A stretch of 46,167 nucleotides of DNA. Origin: Hypsibius dujardini. Taxonomy: Eukaryota; Tardigrada; Eutardigrada; Parachela; Hypsibiidae. The position numbers and the translations under genes were made by a program. The stretch lies in the NCBI GenBank assembly GCA_001579985.1, contig LRSR01009360.1, forward strand, positions 1 through 46,167, read 5' to 3'. Each line of letters opens with the position of its first letter. Within the stretch, counting starts at the first letter, position 1. The notes beneath the pieces are model-generated. The model was not told the DNA's origin, ran no database searches, and saw nothing but the letters and a program-made list of their open reading frames with translations. Below, one piece after another: positions 32,601 through 44,400 of this stretch.

Positions 32601-33686
32601 CAAACCGATACGAGTGGCTCGATAAATGTTTGCCTCATCTGTAGGATCCTGTGTGGCTGGAATTGTAGGACATAAGATGCCCCGCTACTGTCTGTATGTA
32701 AAATAAAATAGCGAAGTGGATTTACGTTGTTTATAAATTATTATACATTACGATATGATAGTAGGTATAAAATATATCTATCTAACTTGCGGCATTCTTC
32801 CATTTGTCGAAGTCAGAATGACTGTAAACTATTTTTTTGCTTAGCCTACTTCAGTGATAAAAAATGTTTTTATTTCGCCGGGAAAGCCATGAAAGTTTTT
32901 CTTTCGTTATATTTTAAAGTTGGAACAACACATGATAATTCTATTCTAATTTTCCTGACCATGTACTTTTTCGGCTGATGCCAAACGACTCCAAATTAAA
33001 TTTGAAATAAAATAGTGTCAAAAAGATCTTATTTAACGTGGTTCTAAAAATCACCATTTTTAAAGTGAAAATGAATGGAAAGGGAATCTTCCAGTGTTTT
33101 CCCAATTTTGAAATATCACCAAAAAAACTCTGCCCGACTTTACCGGAGAAATAAAAAATATGTCGCAGTGATTCTGAATTTGGCACTTGAATAATGCTCC
33201 GATTAAGGGCGTGATGTAAAATACAGGTTTGGGGACACCGTCAACGTCGCCTCACGCATGGAATCTACAGGCGAACGTGAGAAAATCATTTTGAGAATCA
33301 TCATTTGGCATGAAATTGAAAGGTCTTCTTACACTTAACTTTGAGACGGATCTGCACGGTTCTATAGCCATGAAAATTCAGACGTCCGAGCGGACCAAAG
33401 AGCTGCTGGACAACATCGGCGGCTTCCATCTGGAGGAACGTGGAGAAATTTACGTCAAGGTGGGTGTGGTTGATGTTTAGGGCTGCGATTACCGTGGAGA
33501 GTACCATGGGATGATCAGCTCTTTGCCTATTGATAGGGAAAAGGCACCATGAAGACATACTGGCTCGTGTCACTGTTGAGTGACGCCTCGATGGCATCTA
33601 AAAAGGAAGCCATAGATGCTATTCCACCATTCCGCGGTATGGACTCCTCAGCTGCGGATGAAGGTCATAATAACAATGGGCGTTGA
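23620..33686 (+). CDS. Receptor guanylate cyclase (gene B)
   Basis: Single-span receptor that makes cGMP; 22 exons totalling 3408 nt, 1135 aa. Exons: 23620-23968, 24383-24766, 25523-25566, 25633-25671, 25736-25813, 26358-26495, 26904-27134, 28231-28363, 28429-28564, 28660-28777, 29631-29822, 29900-30082, 30397-30633, 30712-30846, 31134-31435, 31710-31856, 31924-31996, 32387-32534, 32645-32693, 33227-33276, 33368-33459, 33537-33686. ATG 23620 or 23641 precedes a signal peptide ([16 protein letters not shown]). The ANF-receptor ectodomain runs to about residue 465, with [14 protein letters not shown] and [13 protein letters not shown]. The membrane span is near 480-502 ([19 protein letters not shown]). 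The kinase-homology domain starts at DPYWWRIQ and has SHG and NYG where an active kinase has HRD and DFG, so it is a pseudokinase. A coiled-coil linker leads to LLPK near 900. The cyclase keeps [33 protein letters not shown] and SRMEST, so it should be active. The C-terminal tail is short and unremarkable. Confidence 0.95.
24960..25050. repeat. GGGGGCGGAG palindrome core in gene B intron 2
   Basis: TTGGGGGCGGAGCTAG at about 24961 pairs with a downstream CCCCGCCCCC at about 25034, and TATTTTTTGG near 24949 pairs with CGAAAAATAT near 25062. It is the same core as the palindromes at 2961-3650, 39652-39734 and 40872-40948. Outer arms are degraded here. Confidence 0.45.
25852..26268. mobile_element. 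417-bp MITE with TA target duplication, gene B intron 5
   Basis: The left end TGAGGTGAAATTTTTAATTC is matched in reverse complement at the right end (CGAGGTGAAATTTTTAATTC). TA lies on both sides (25850-25851 and 26269-26270), fitting a Tc1/mariner-type MITE. Inside is a 42-bp direct repeat (26021-26062 and 26120-26161) beginning TTTGTTTCAGCATTTAAATT. There is no coding capacity. Confidence 0.6.
27548..27860. repeat. GGTTGTGTCC repeats enclosing a small inverted repeat, gene B intron 7
   Basis: AAGGTTGTGTCCA-like units recur at 27550-27640 and 27812-27860. Between them, TACCGTACCGTCGCGATCTC at 27648 is answered in reverse complement at 27782-27809, giving a 162-bp element with 28-bp ends. A related end (GTCCCTTGAGATCGGGAG) occurs alone near 43947 in gene C. 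Confidence 0.5.
29140..29470. repeat. GAACA/CAGAAC-rich purine-biased tract, gene B intron 10
   Basis: Dozens of GGAACAGA-like words occur on the plus strand with very little T. The long minus-strand frames rich in Leu, Phe, Cys and Ser come from this bias. It probably derives from a degenerated short tandem repeat. Confidence 0.5.
32035..32250. repeat. TTA/CTA trinucleotide microsatellite, gene B intron 17
   Basis: About 210 bp of TAT-TAC-TAT triplets (ATT and ACT units mixed) between the exons ending 31996 and starting 32387. The asparagine/serine-rich and isoleucine/valine-rich frames through it are not genes. Confidence 0.9.
32930..33180. repeat. Palindrome-family repeat, half copy in gene B intron 19
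   Basis: The block CTGATGCCAAACGACTCCAA ... AAGATCTTATTTAACGTGG ... AATCACCATTTTT aligns with 46022-46150 at the end of the window. Words such as GACTCCAAATT also link it to the palindromes at 2961-3650 and 39480-39900. There is no coding capacity. Confidence 0.45.
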
Positions 33687-35407
33687 CCGCATGGCAAGCT
33701 GCAACATTGGACGCTAGGCATTTTTATTTATTCCTACTCACCTTATTTTATTTCATTCTATTCATATGTTGTTTTATTTATATTTTACTTTTATCTTATT
33801 TTATTTATATTTTATTTTATTTTATTCATTTCTGCTGACCTTACTTGTACTTGCGAGCTAAATATTACCGTTCTCATTACCAGCGAGCATTCCTTCGCAT
33901 GTGTTCCTTTGCATGTGTGACTGGGTTCACAGGTTTAATTTCTGTCTTTGTTCTTTGTTCGAATTTCTCGTCAGTTGAAACCGGATAACTCGGAACGTAT
34001 TTGCTACAAATTTCGATCCATTTGAATTCATTCCGTTGATAATTACCACTCTCTCGACTGCTGTTCTCGTTCTGTCATAATTCCCGGATGTTTCACAGAT
34101 ACGATCTCTAAAGAAGAAATAATAAAATATTAGCTGTGTATCTTCCATTGTCAGTTGTCAGAACTAATGAGGTATGAGACGGTTTTTTGTCAAATCTGCA
34201 ACCGACGAGGAGCAATTTTTTTCGACAAGAATCTGCACTTGCCATATTTGTGTAATATTTTTAGTTGAAAACAGAATTAGTACACTCATACACTTTTATA
34301 TAAAATAGACGCTAGAGACTGGGTTTTAAAAAGGAAGGACCGCGGTGCGGGGAGGAGCCATCTGACAGCTCAGCTGTTATGAATTCCGATTGTTTTAATT
34401 GTGCCGCAATTACAACCGCGAATGAAAATCGACGTGTAAGCCCCGTTCTATTTCTTTGTGCTAGAAGAATAGTTTTAAAGGCGGTATTTCCTCAGATGAT
34501 TTAGGATTACGCAGTAATGGGTTATTAATTGTTCAATTTGTAAAGCTGCAATTGGCCCAATAATATTCCAAAATCGGTTAGAATAAACCGGCAGGGAGAT
34601 TACATGGACCGTCCACCAAAAAAAAGGTTCAATCGTGCTAAATGGCTCACTTGCCTGTTTTCGCTGAAGCAAAATATGGGTTAGTACCCATATTCTGAGT
34701 AATTGGTTAGCACCCATATTTTGGGTAATGAATCATTATTCGTATTTTGGGTAATGGGTCATTACCCATATTCTGGGTAATGGGTTAGTACCCATATTTT
34801 GGGTAATGAATCATTATTCGTATTTTGGGTAATGGGTCATTACCCATATTCTGGGTAATTGGTTAGCACCCATATTTTGGGTGATGAGTCATTATCCGTA
34901 TTTTGGGTAATTGGTTAGCACCCATATTTTGGGTGATGAATCATTATTCGTATTTTGGGTGATGGGTTATGTAAGGTAATGTACCGTAATGAGGTCTTCC
35001 TTTTCTGCATGAAAGATATGCCAAGACATAAATCTCCCCAGGCCACTATTCATCCTCTCCTGAAAAGTATTCACAGTTGATTACCTTATTATTCAACCCG
35101 CCCGATAGCATAAAAAACGTGAAACACGCTTAGATTGACGATATTTCGTTCGGGCTCGACCGGAAAATGTACGGTTATCTTAACTCAAAATGGCTCCATC
35201 AGGCAACCATCACACACACGTGATAACATGGTGCAATGAATTCGTACGTATTCGACATGAATTTCAGTTGCACTTAGCACGCTTTGGGCCCAAGGGCTTC
35301 GTCAGTGTCGAGGTTGTCCGGTATATCAACCCACAAATAACTCTTTCGCGCCTTCTTTCACTGGCTCAATCACTAGAATGACCTTTATCGAATAGTTTTA
35401 ACAAAAA
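33687..35407. other. Spacer between gene B and gene C
   Basis: No gene is recognised. The 3' region of B carries TTTTATTTTATTT-rich sequence at 33720-33830. A tandem array lies at 34676-34970. A 63-codon open frame at 35190-35381, ending 26 bp before the ATG of gene C, could be an upstream ORF in the leader. Confidence 0.5.
34676..34970. repeat. Tandem array of self-complementary ACCCATATTTTGGGT units
   Basis: About eight units of 31-36 bp alternate between TTAGTACCCATATTCTGGGT and CATTATTCGTATTTTGGGT types, making a higher-order unit near 70 bp. Each unit contains an almost palindromic ACCCATAT...GGGT, so each can form a small hairpin. The array lies between genes B and C. Confidence 0.75.
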
Positions 35408-38400
35408 ATGAAGTCATTTAGCTTAATGTTTTGTCTCTTGTGTATTTGGACGTCTTTGTCTTACACTGTTGGAGGCCAAAAAACGAAGCGAGACGCACCG
35501 GCAAATATAACCCTCAATATTTGCTCCGTGATGGAAAAGGGCAACACTGCCCTGGTGTACGACTACCATCGAGCTGCTCCAGCCATGGACCTCGCTCTGG
35601 AATATGCTAGAGACTCAATCCTTCCAGCGGATATTGAGTTGGCCTTTTATTACAAAGACGGCGGCAATGTCTGCTCTGCGAATAACGAAGCCATCCACAG
35701 TGCTCTGGACTGGGTCGCCGAAGGGATCGAGTGCGACATTTATATTGGACCAGGTAGACTATTAAAATTCACTTGAGAACGCAAAAAATGGAGACGCAAC
35801 AACATAACTCAAACTTTATAAAACTTACCGAATTTATTACTAATAATTAATGGAAAGGATGAAACATTGATTGATTATTTGGCCTTCTCAATTACATTTT
35901 AGGTTGCTATCAAATATGGTAATCTAATATTAATTTAGCAATAAAAAATAATAAATGCTCATGATTGTTTAGTTTGAATTATTAAATTGTGATATATTTT
36001 GCCGTAATATTTATTTCTTAGGTTGTGATCGGTCGGTGGCGGACCTCTACCGGATTGCGGAATACCGTCAGGCCCCGATCATCGGCTGCCCGTCCGCCAA
36101 TATTGAGGGCAACACCGGCTTGAAGCGGAGTGAGATGCCGTATTTAATTCGTCCTGCATACTCCTTCACCGACATCTGCCGGTTGGTGGTGATCTTCCTC
36201 AACACTTTCAACTACACCCACACCACGCTGCTGACCGATGAGACCAGCCAGTTCTTCTCCGAGCTCGGCAACACCTTAACCATTCGCTATCGGCAGGAAC
36301 GGGAGGACCTTTATCTGCAGGCCAAATTGCTGCTCTTCCGCAGCAACGAAGCCACGGAGGAACGTTATCGTGCGTTGCTGATGGATGCGAGTCGTCGATC
36401 ACGAGGTGCGAAGGCAGCGACCTTTTTCGCAAATCTTTTTTAACGCAGATGTCCTTGACAGTTGTCATCCTCTTCGCCAATGCCACAGTGGTTCGCAAGA
36501 TTATGGTATGGCTCATTCATACATGTCACACGCATAAATCGAAAGTAATAACGCGTCTTTTAATTAAAATGACAATCAGTATGTGACATGGGTTAATCTT
36601 AAATTTAACCAAGATTTAATTTAAGAATTAACAAAAAATTGTTGTTCGCGGATTTTATATTACAACAATGATAAATATATTCTTTTTCATTTTAATGCAA
36701 TTAAATTTAAACTCAACATGTGACATGCAATGAGGTTGAACTAAATATGACTTAAGTTGAATCAATAAACGTACGAATAACATTTATAATTAAGTAGATA
36801 GATCAGAACTTGAAATAATTTAAGTAACATTTAAAGTTCCAGCTAGTTAGTTCCAGCTAGAATTACAAATATAAGTGATATTTTTGATTAGGAAACAGCT
36901 TTACCCTCTTTCATGCCCTTTCGCTTTTGTCACCCTCTGTCGCCCCGGTTTTATTATTGACAGACCATTGTCAGCATCTATTAATTTATTATTAAATTTA
37001 ATTAAAATTTCGGTAGGAAATACCTTTTAATATTGGATAACTAACGAAATATAAAATGAGAATCATCAAAAGATTTTTTTCTCTATCGTGTATCACAAAT
37101 TAAATAGAAAGTTTTTCAGTTTCACTTTACATTTGGTCGTTCAGAGATACAATTGTATTTTACGAATTTCAGTTAAAGTTGATTGTAAGGTATCCTCAAT
37201 CATTTTTTACTTTCAGCTGAGATTTTGTAATAACTTGAGACTTTCATCTCAGACGAAATCAAACTAAATTATTAACACAAATATCCTTAAGCCAGCTTGA
37301 TTTGGTTTTAAAATTCACATTAATTGAGAAAAGGGGGTAGGAATCGTAAAATGGGTGCACACGGGAACTGTAGTGGTACATTTTTGATTGGCCGAGGTTT
37401 TTCTTTCAGATATGTGCTCGAACGCTTGGTCTGACTGATGGCAATTATGTTAGTAACCTTTGCCTCTGAATTTCGGATCACTGCATCAATGTCAGATCAC
37501 TTATCACTGTAATAACACTGCAGGTATACATTGCGGTGGAGCTGTTCAAGAGCAAATCATGGGGCGAGTTCACCTGGATGAATCACGACGTTCACGAAAG
37601 AGTACATCCGTTTCAAAATAATTTCAAACCAAATACAACCTCTCAACGCGTGACCTTTGCATTCAACGCGTGACCTTTGCATTCAACGCGTGACCTTTGC
37701 ATTGGACGCGTGACCTTTGCATTGGACGCGTGACCTTTGCATTGGACGCGTGACCTTTGCATTGGACGCGTGACCTTTGCATTCGACACGTGACCTTTGC
37801 ATTCGACGCGTGATCTTTGCATTCGACGCGTGATCTTTGCATTCGACGCGTGACCTTTGCATTCGATGCGTGACCTTTGCATTTTCGTGCTACTTCTTTT
37901 TCAGGATGCCCAGTCAGCTTATCGTTCCTTGGCGTTACTCGCCCTGTACGAGACGCGGGATCAGTTTTTCACAGAATTCCAGAAAGAGGTCCGCAGACGG
38001 GCTAAAAAATATTACAACTACATCTACGGGGCATTTGAGGAGGTACAGATAGGAGTAGTTGAGTACTGTACTCGTGAACTTGACAAAAATGATTAATGTT
38101 GGTACAACAAAATTTCATGATTGATACAGCTGAACTGTTTGAAGTGTTATTGACGGTAACGTTTCAGGTTGATCCGGTTGTGACCAGTTATTACGATGCG
38201 GTTATAATCTACGCCAGTGCTATTAGCAGACTTCACCGGTTGGGAGGGAATGTGAAAAACGGGACTCTGATGGCCCTTGCCATGACCAACACTTCGGTGC
38301 CAAGCCCATTGGGCTACCTCATCGATATCGACGAGGATGGGGACCGAACTCGTGCCTATTCCCTCAAACAAATGAGCCCAGAATCTGGAAAATTTGAGGT

Positions 38401-41400
38401 TTTGTTGCTAGATTTTTACGAATTAATAATAAATTCCTGAACGCGTGTTTCCAGTTTATTTATACTACACACACTCACATATGTATATTTTTGTATTACA
38501 TATTTTTTATTTGTATGTACGTTCTAGGATATCCTGAGGATCGACTACAGCAACTTCGAAACCATTTGGTACGGCAAGTTCAAGTGGCCCGATCGCGACG
38601 GTTTGCCGCCGAACGAGCCGATCTGCGGATTTGACGGATTGGGAATCGCATGCCAACCACGTAAAAAGAACTACCTTTTCCCGTGGAGTTTGTAACTGCC
38701 AGAACATGTTGCACAATGAATACTTCGATAGCATTGGGGCTGAGTAATCAGCCAGGATCCATCACCGGCCTGGCATTGGGACTACTCGTTGTCGCGGCGG
38801 CCTCCGGCATTGGTGGCTACTTCTTGATTACAAAAATGTAAGTGACGACCTTTTTGCATGTGCACAGTACACAAGATTGGGATGGGGGCTTCAAGTGGCG
38901 TACTAAAAAGTACTTCCGGCACTCAAATCGTGTCCGATCTGGCACCGTTTGTTAAGCATTGGTTAAGCACGGGTTAAGCATTCGTCGCTATAAATATACT
39001 ATTGTCGATGTTTATTCTTAGGAAGGCCAACAGTGCAAATAATGACCCGTTTTGGTGGCGTATTCAGAAGGACGAACTGAAACAGTTGACGGGAAGGATC
39101 GTCAGCACTTCAAGCAACCCAGTAAGCCGGGCAGAAGAGTCTCGTGTAGAATACAGTGTCGATGTTATAGGTCAGTTCAGTGCCAAGCGGTCTGGACGGT
39201 CGGCTTACGAGCACCATCAGCAAGAGTAACTGGAGCAATGCCCGCGGGGAGGTGGCCATGTACAGGGGCGTGCCCGTGTGCATCATCGAGATCCCAAAGA
39301 AGATCTACAAGCCAACAGCGACCCTGGTCAAAGAGCTGAACCAGGTCTGCCATTCCATCAAGGCTGTCTTTTGGGACGATTTGGGAACGCAAACTGCATC
39401 CACTTTACTTTCTCAAATTATTTCAGTATTAAGGATGATTACTAAAATAAGTTTTAAGCTGTGAAGCTCTAACATTTTTTCACAGACTTTTCAAAGGCCG
39501 CAAATCACGAGAAGATTCTTATTCCTCGATGCCGCTTTAAAAAGCGCAATTTTTGACGAAGGTTTGATGTCGCAGTTTTACAAAACTCTTTCTATTCACA
39601 TTCCACTTAAATTGAATTCAATTGACATTAGGAGAAATGCTTTCGGATGACAGGGGGCGGAGCTATCGGCCAGGTTCAATCCAGACCGGAAACGCGAATT
39701 TCTCAATTGAAAGGTCGATAGCTCCGCCCCCTGCCATCCGAAGAAGATTCTGCGAAAACCAATTGATTGAAAACTGAAAATTTAAAAGCAAAACCTAAAC
39801 CGATTCTAAATTGAATTTGGAAAGAGATGATGTAAAAAAAACATGAAATTAAACCTTTCCCGAAAAACGAGGTTTTTACAGTGCACATCACAAGAAATTA
39901 ATCATTCCGTGTTTTACGGACTTAAAAGATTTTACCATAAAGGTTTTTCACTTTTTATAGCTTCACCGATGAAATAAATTTTTTAAATAATCACTCAAAT
40001 TGTAACCAAAGCTTAAAAAATATAGTGAATGCATTTTGCGTTCCTCCTTTCAAAATCGTCCCAAGTTCGCTCTTCGCTCTTCGTGAGGGGAGGTTGGTTA
40101 AAAATGTCCTTTTCTGTGTATTCAGGTTCGCGCGGTGATCCACCCTAACCTGCATCGTTTCGTCGGGCTCTGTTTGGATGACAGCACCTTTTGCGAGAGC
40201 ATTGTCGGTGAGGTCTGCGTCAAGGGCACGCTGGAGACCATCCTCGAGTCAGACAAGCTCGAACTCGACTGGGCCTTTAAATATTCTCTGTTGAAGGATT
40301 TGATTGAGGTCAGTTTTTGGTTGGGCAATACGGCTAGCATTTTGTCAGGCTCCTAGTCAAGGAATCCACAAACTCGATGGAAATAATAAAACGGAAACAG
40401 AAAAGAAATGTTCAACAAAAGTTCCAAAGTTCAACCAAAGTTAATTTCCTTGTCATTCTAAATATTCAATCGTACATTCATTCATTCAGTACATTAAATA
40501 TCGTACATTAAATATTCAATCGTACATTCATTCACTCATTACATTAAATATCGTACATTAAATATTCAATCGTACATTCACTGGGATTGTCTTAATATAA
40601 ATCGGTTGGGGATTTGAACATTCGATCGATTTGGAAAATTTCATGCAAAATATAGTTGAGAATACGTAATTTGAAAAGAAACAAAGTTTTGCTCAGATCT
40701 TAATTCTAGCACGCGAATGTTTAAGCTACCGAAAACAACGTAAGATTTTTCCCCTCAAACAACCATTTCGTCTAACTACGAACTAGCTTGGACTTTGAAT
40801 GTTTTGTATTTGTCTGATCCGAAATTGAATGTGGATTGATTTGCGCCTACAGAAATATTTCACGAGTCCGTGGGGCGGAGTTACACTAATTCTCGAATGG
40901 CACTAGGGAGCTAGCACAGCATAGCCACCTGATGGCTCCGCCGCTTGATGGCACAATGTATTTTTATCAACGCTAATCGATTTCGAATCAAATTTAGATT
41001 CTCTAGTATTGAAAATCCAATTTTAAAATCCACTTTGAAATCCAAACAATTAAGGATTGGCTTTTTTAGCAGGGAGAATAATCTTTTGTTTTAGGTCCTT
41101 TAAACTATTCACCCGGTCAAACCAGAACTCAAAAAGCAAACTTTTTCACCAAAATCTTTATTTTTCAACTGATTCATGTCTGAAATTGTAAATTCGTCCG
41201 GATTTCGATATCATTTCGACGTCTTGTTGGAGTCATACCATACCTCGTTTGTCCATGCTGTCGAATGACTGAATTTATGCTCTTTTTGAAGAGGTTAGCG
41301 GTTAAGCGGTTCAAAACTTCTGCAATTCAAGCCAACAAGAAGAGGTCAAGAAGATCATTTTTTTTTTACTTTTTACTTTTTACAGGGCATGGAGTATCTC

Positions 41401-44400
41401 CACGCATCGGCCATCGGTTCCCACGGTTTCCTGACCGGCTTCAACTGCCTGGTGGACGGTCGTTTCGTCCTCAAGATCACCAACTACGGCATCTCGGCGT
41501 TCGTCAACCCGGCTGACCTTGAGCCGCCGGACACCAACGACAAACGAAGGAACGAAGACAGCGGTCTCTACACTCTTCTGCTGTGGCGGGCGCCGGAACT
41601 TTTGCGCTTGACAATGCCCGCACGTGGCACTCAAAAAGGTAAATCTTATAAATATTTACAAATAATTTAATATTAAATTTAATAAATATTGAGGAACAAA
41701 TATTATTCTTCATTTCAACAATGGAACGTAGGCGACATCTACAGCTTCGCGATTGTGCTGCAACAAATAATTCTGAGAAGCTCGCCATACTCGTCGGGAA
41801 TGTTGGACGGTGAAGCGGCGGCATACAGCTACCAGGAGTCTCCAAAAACCATTGTGCTCGAAGTAATAAGGCTAAAATGCCATATAAAATTCACGCAACA
41901 ATCCGAAATTGCGTCGTTAATAAATGTAAAATGAAGATTATATTATTTATTGCAGCGTTAAAGTGAACTTGTTATGTTTAGGTCAAGGAGGGCAATATTC
42001 CCCCTATGCGACCGGTCGTGCCGCGTACCGCTTGCCGTCCAGAGCTGTATCAATTGATGGAGAATTGCTGGTCCGAGTTTGCTCTGACACGTCCGCCCTT
42101 CACAAAGATCAAAGAAATCGTGAAAAAGATTGTCGGCAAAGGTAGTGCCAACATTGTCGATTACCTCCTGGCTCGCATGGAGCAGTATGCCAACAATCTG
42201 GAGGAGCAGGTCGTCGAGAAGACGCGTCAGTTTATGGAAGAGAAGAAACGGTCGGAAGAACTTCTCGGACAACTATTACCAAAGTAAACAAATCAACAAC
42301 TGAAACGTTTAAATAATTCAATGCAACAAATAATTAAGGATGGCCAAAACTCAGTTAGTTAACTAATTTTAAATTAGTTTTTTTAGTCAACTAAAAATTA
42401 GAGTTATCAAGGATTTTTAATTTAGTTTCTTAAGTCCATGTAATAGAAAATTTCAGTCTAGCTTTAGTCAAAATTAGCTGATCAGTGTTAGTTTAATAAT
42501 TTTATCACTTAAATCTTCAGTAACTAAGACTTTATTTTAGTTTCTTGTTCAACTAAACAAGATATTAAACAGGGACGAGAAATTAGTCCCTTAAAGTCTT
42601 AGTTTAGTCACTTAGTCACTTAGTCACTTGGTTACTTGGTTACTTAGTTACTTAGTTCCTAATCACTTAGTTACTTAGTCACTCAGTTACTTGATCACTT
42701 AGTTACTTGGTCACTTAGTTACTTGGTCACTTAGTTACTTGATCACTTAGTTAGTTGGTCACTCAGTTAGTTGGTCACTTAGTCTTAGTTTAGTTTTGCC
42801 ATCCTTAAAAGAGTTGACTGTTTGAGTTAGGGTTATTGCGGCGGCTTTGACCAAGGGAGAAACTGTCGCACCGGAATCCTACGACAGCGTGTCCATCTAC
42901 TTCAGCGACATCGTCGGATTCACAACCATCTGTGGGAGTATCGCGCCCATGGAAGTGGTCTCATTGCTAAATAATCTGTATACTCTGTTTGACGGGGTGC
43001 TGGAGAACTACGACGTCTATAAAGTCGAGACCATCGGAGACGCCTACATGGTGAGAGGAGTTTCCGGATTACATTCGCAAATTTTCCTAAAAAAAACTGT
43101 TAAAAAGACTTATGAGAATATCGTAAGCAAACAAGTTGTCTAAAGTCTAAAGATACAGTCGTAATGGTCACACACTTCTGCCCAATCACAGTAATTAACA
43201 AACTACCAGACAATTTTTAGTTTATTTCTTAAACAATATATTATTCACATAATAATAACATTAAAGGGAGCACAATTTATTTCGTTTTTTACTCTCGCTT
43301 TAGAATTGTGATTGTGCGGGCATTAAGGAGCGCTTTTTCGTGCTCTTTTTGGCGGGTCTAGGTGTCAAGTGGTCTGCCCGTTCGGAATGGAAAACGCCAC
43401 GTCAGTGAGATCGCTAACGTGGCCCTTCACATCCGTCGGGACATTTCCAACTTTGAGGTGCCGAAAAGCTTGAAGGAGAAACTGCAAGTTCGCATCGGAA
43501 TCAATTCGGGTGAGCGCTGTCTGGCATAACAGTTGAAAAAACGGCACCACACTCTAATGATAAATTCTGGTGATCTATGTGTACTTCTTAGGATCCTGCG
43601 TGGCCGGAATCGTGGGCCATAAAATGCCTCGATATTGCCTGTACAGTATATATACTTGACTGAGTTTCTAAATTCCGATTCACTGTTATACCGTAATCAT
43701 CTGATCTAATGGGACAGTTAAGCCCCGCCCCCTCCGGTCATCGGTGACTGTTCAATCGGATTCACTGCGTCGTGATTGGTTGAAATGAAAGAGCAACGTG
43801 ACAGCGATTGATCGATTGATTAAGTGGAATTACCTGACACATACATCGAATCAGTTGATTGACTGATTGTAGGTAAACAATAGCAAACGGTGATGAACAA
43901 ATAAGATCCGGGGTGGATCAAAATAACTGGTAGGGCAAAAAAGTGTCCCTTGAGATCGGGAGATTACGGTAGTTAATTTGTTTTATTTATTTTTCCATAA
44001 TGTGTTTTTAGATTCGGCGATACTGTAAACGTTGCTTCCCGGATGGAATCGACAGGGGAACGTGAGAGAAACAAACTCACTTTTTCAGACAATTTCTGTT
44101 CAGGCTAAAACAGTCATACCAATTCCACTGTGTGTGTGTTTTTTTAAACAGCCATGAGAATTCAAATCTCGGAGAAGACAAAGGAGTTTCTGGAAAATAT
44201 TGGCGGATTTGTGGTGCATGACCGGGGCGAAATTTACGTCAAGGTGAGTGATGCGTTACAGCAGCAACTGTGAGGTGTTGATGGTGTAACCAATTCGAAG
44301 ATGCATTTCACACACATTTATTGTTAGGGCAAAGGAACAATGAAAACATTCTGGCTGATTGGGAGAGCGGGTGACAATAACTCGTCTGTTATCCAAGATG

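Noticed and set aside
37641-37880. CRISPR array
   Set aside because: The repeats are contiguous 20-bp units with no spacers, inside an intron of an animal gene.
37643-37882. 79-codon minus-strand frame (repeated [10 protein letters not shown]-like units)
   Set aside because: It is a translation of the 20-bp tandem repeat; an unbroken frame is expected by chance from repeating units.
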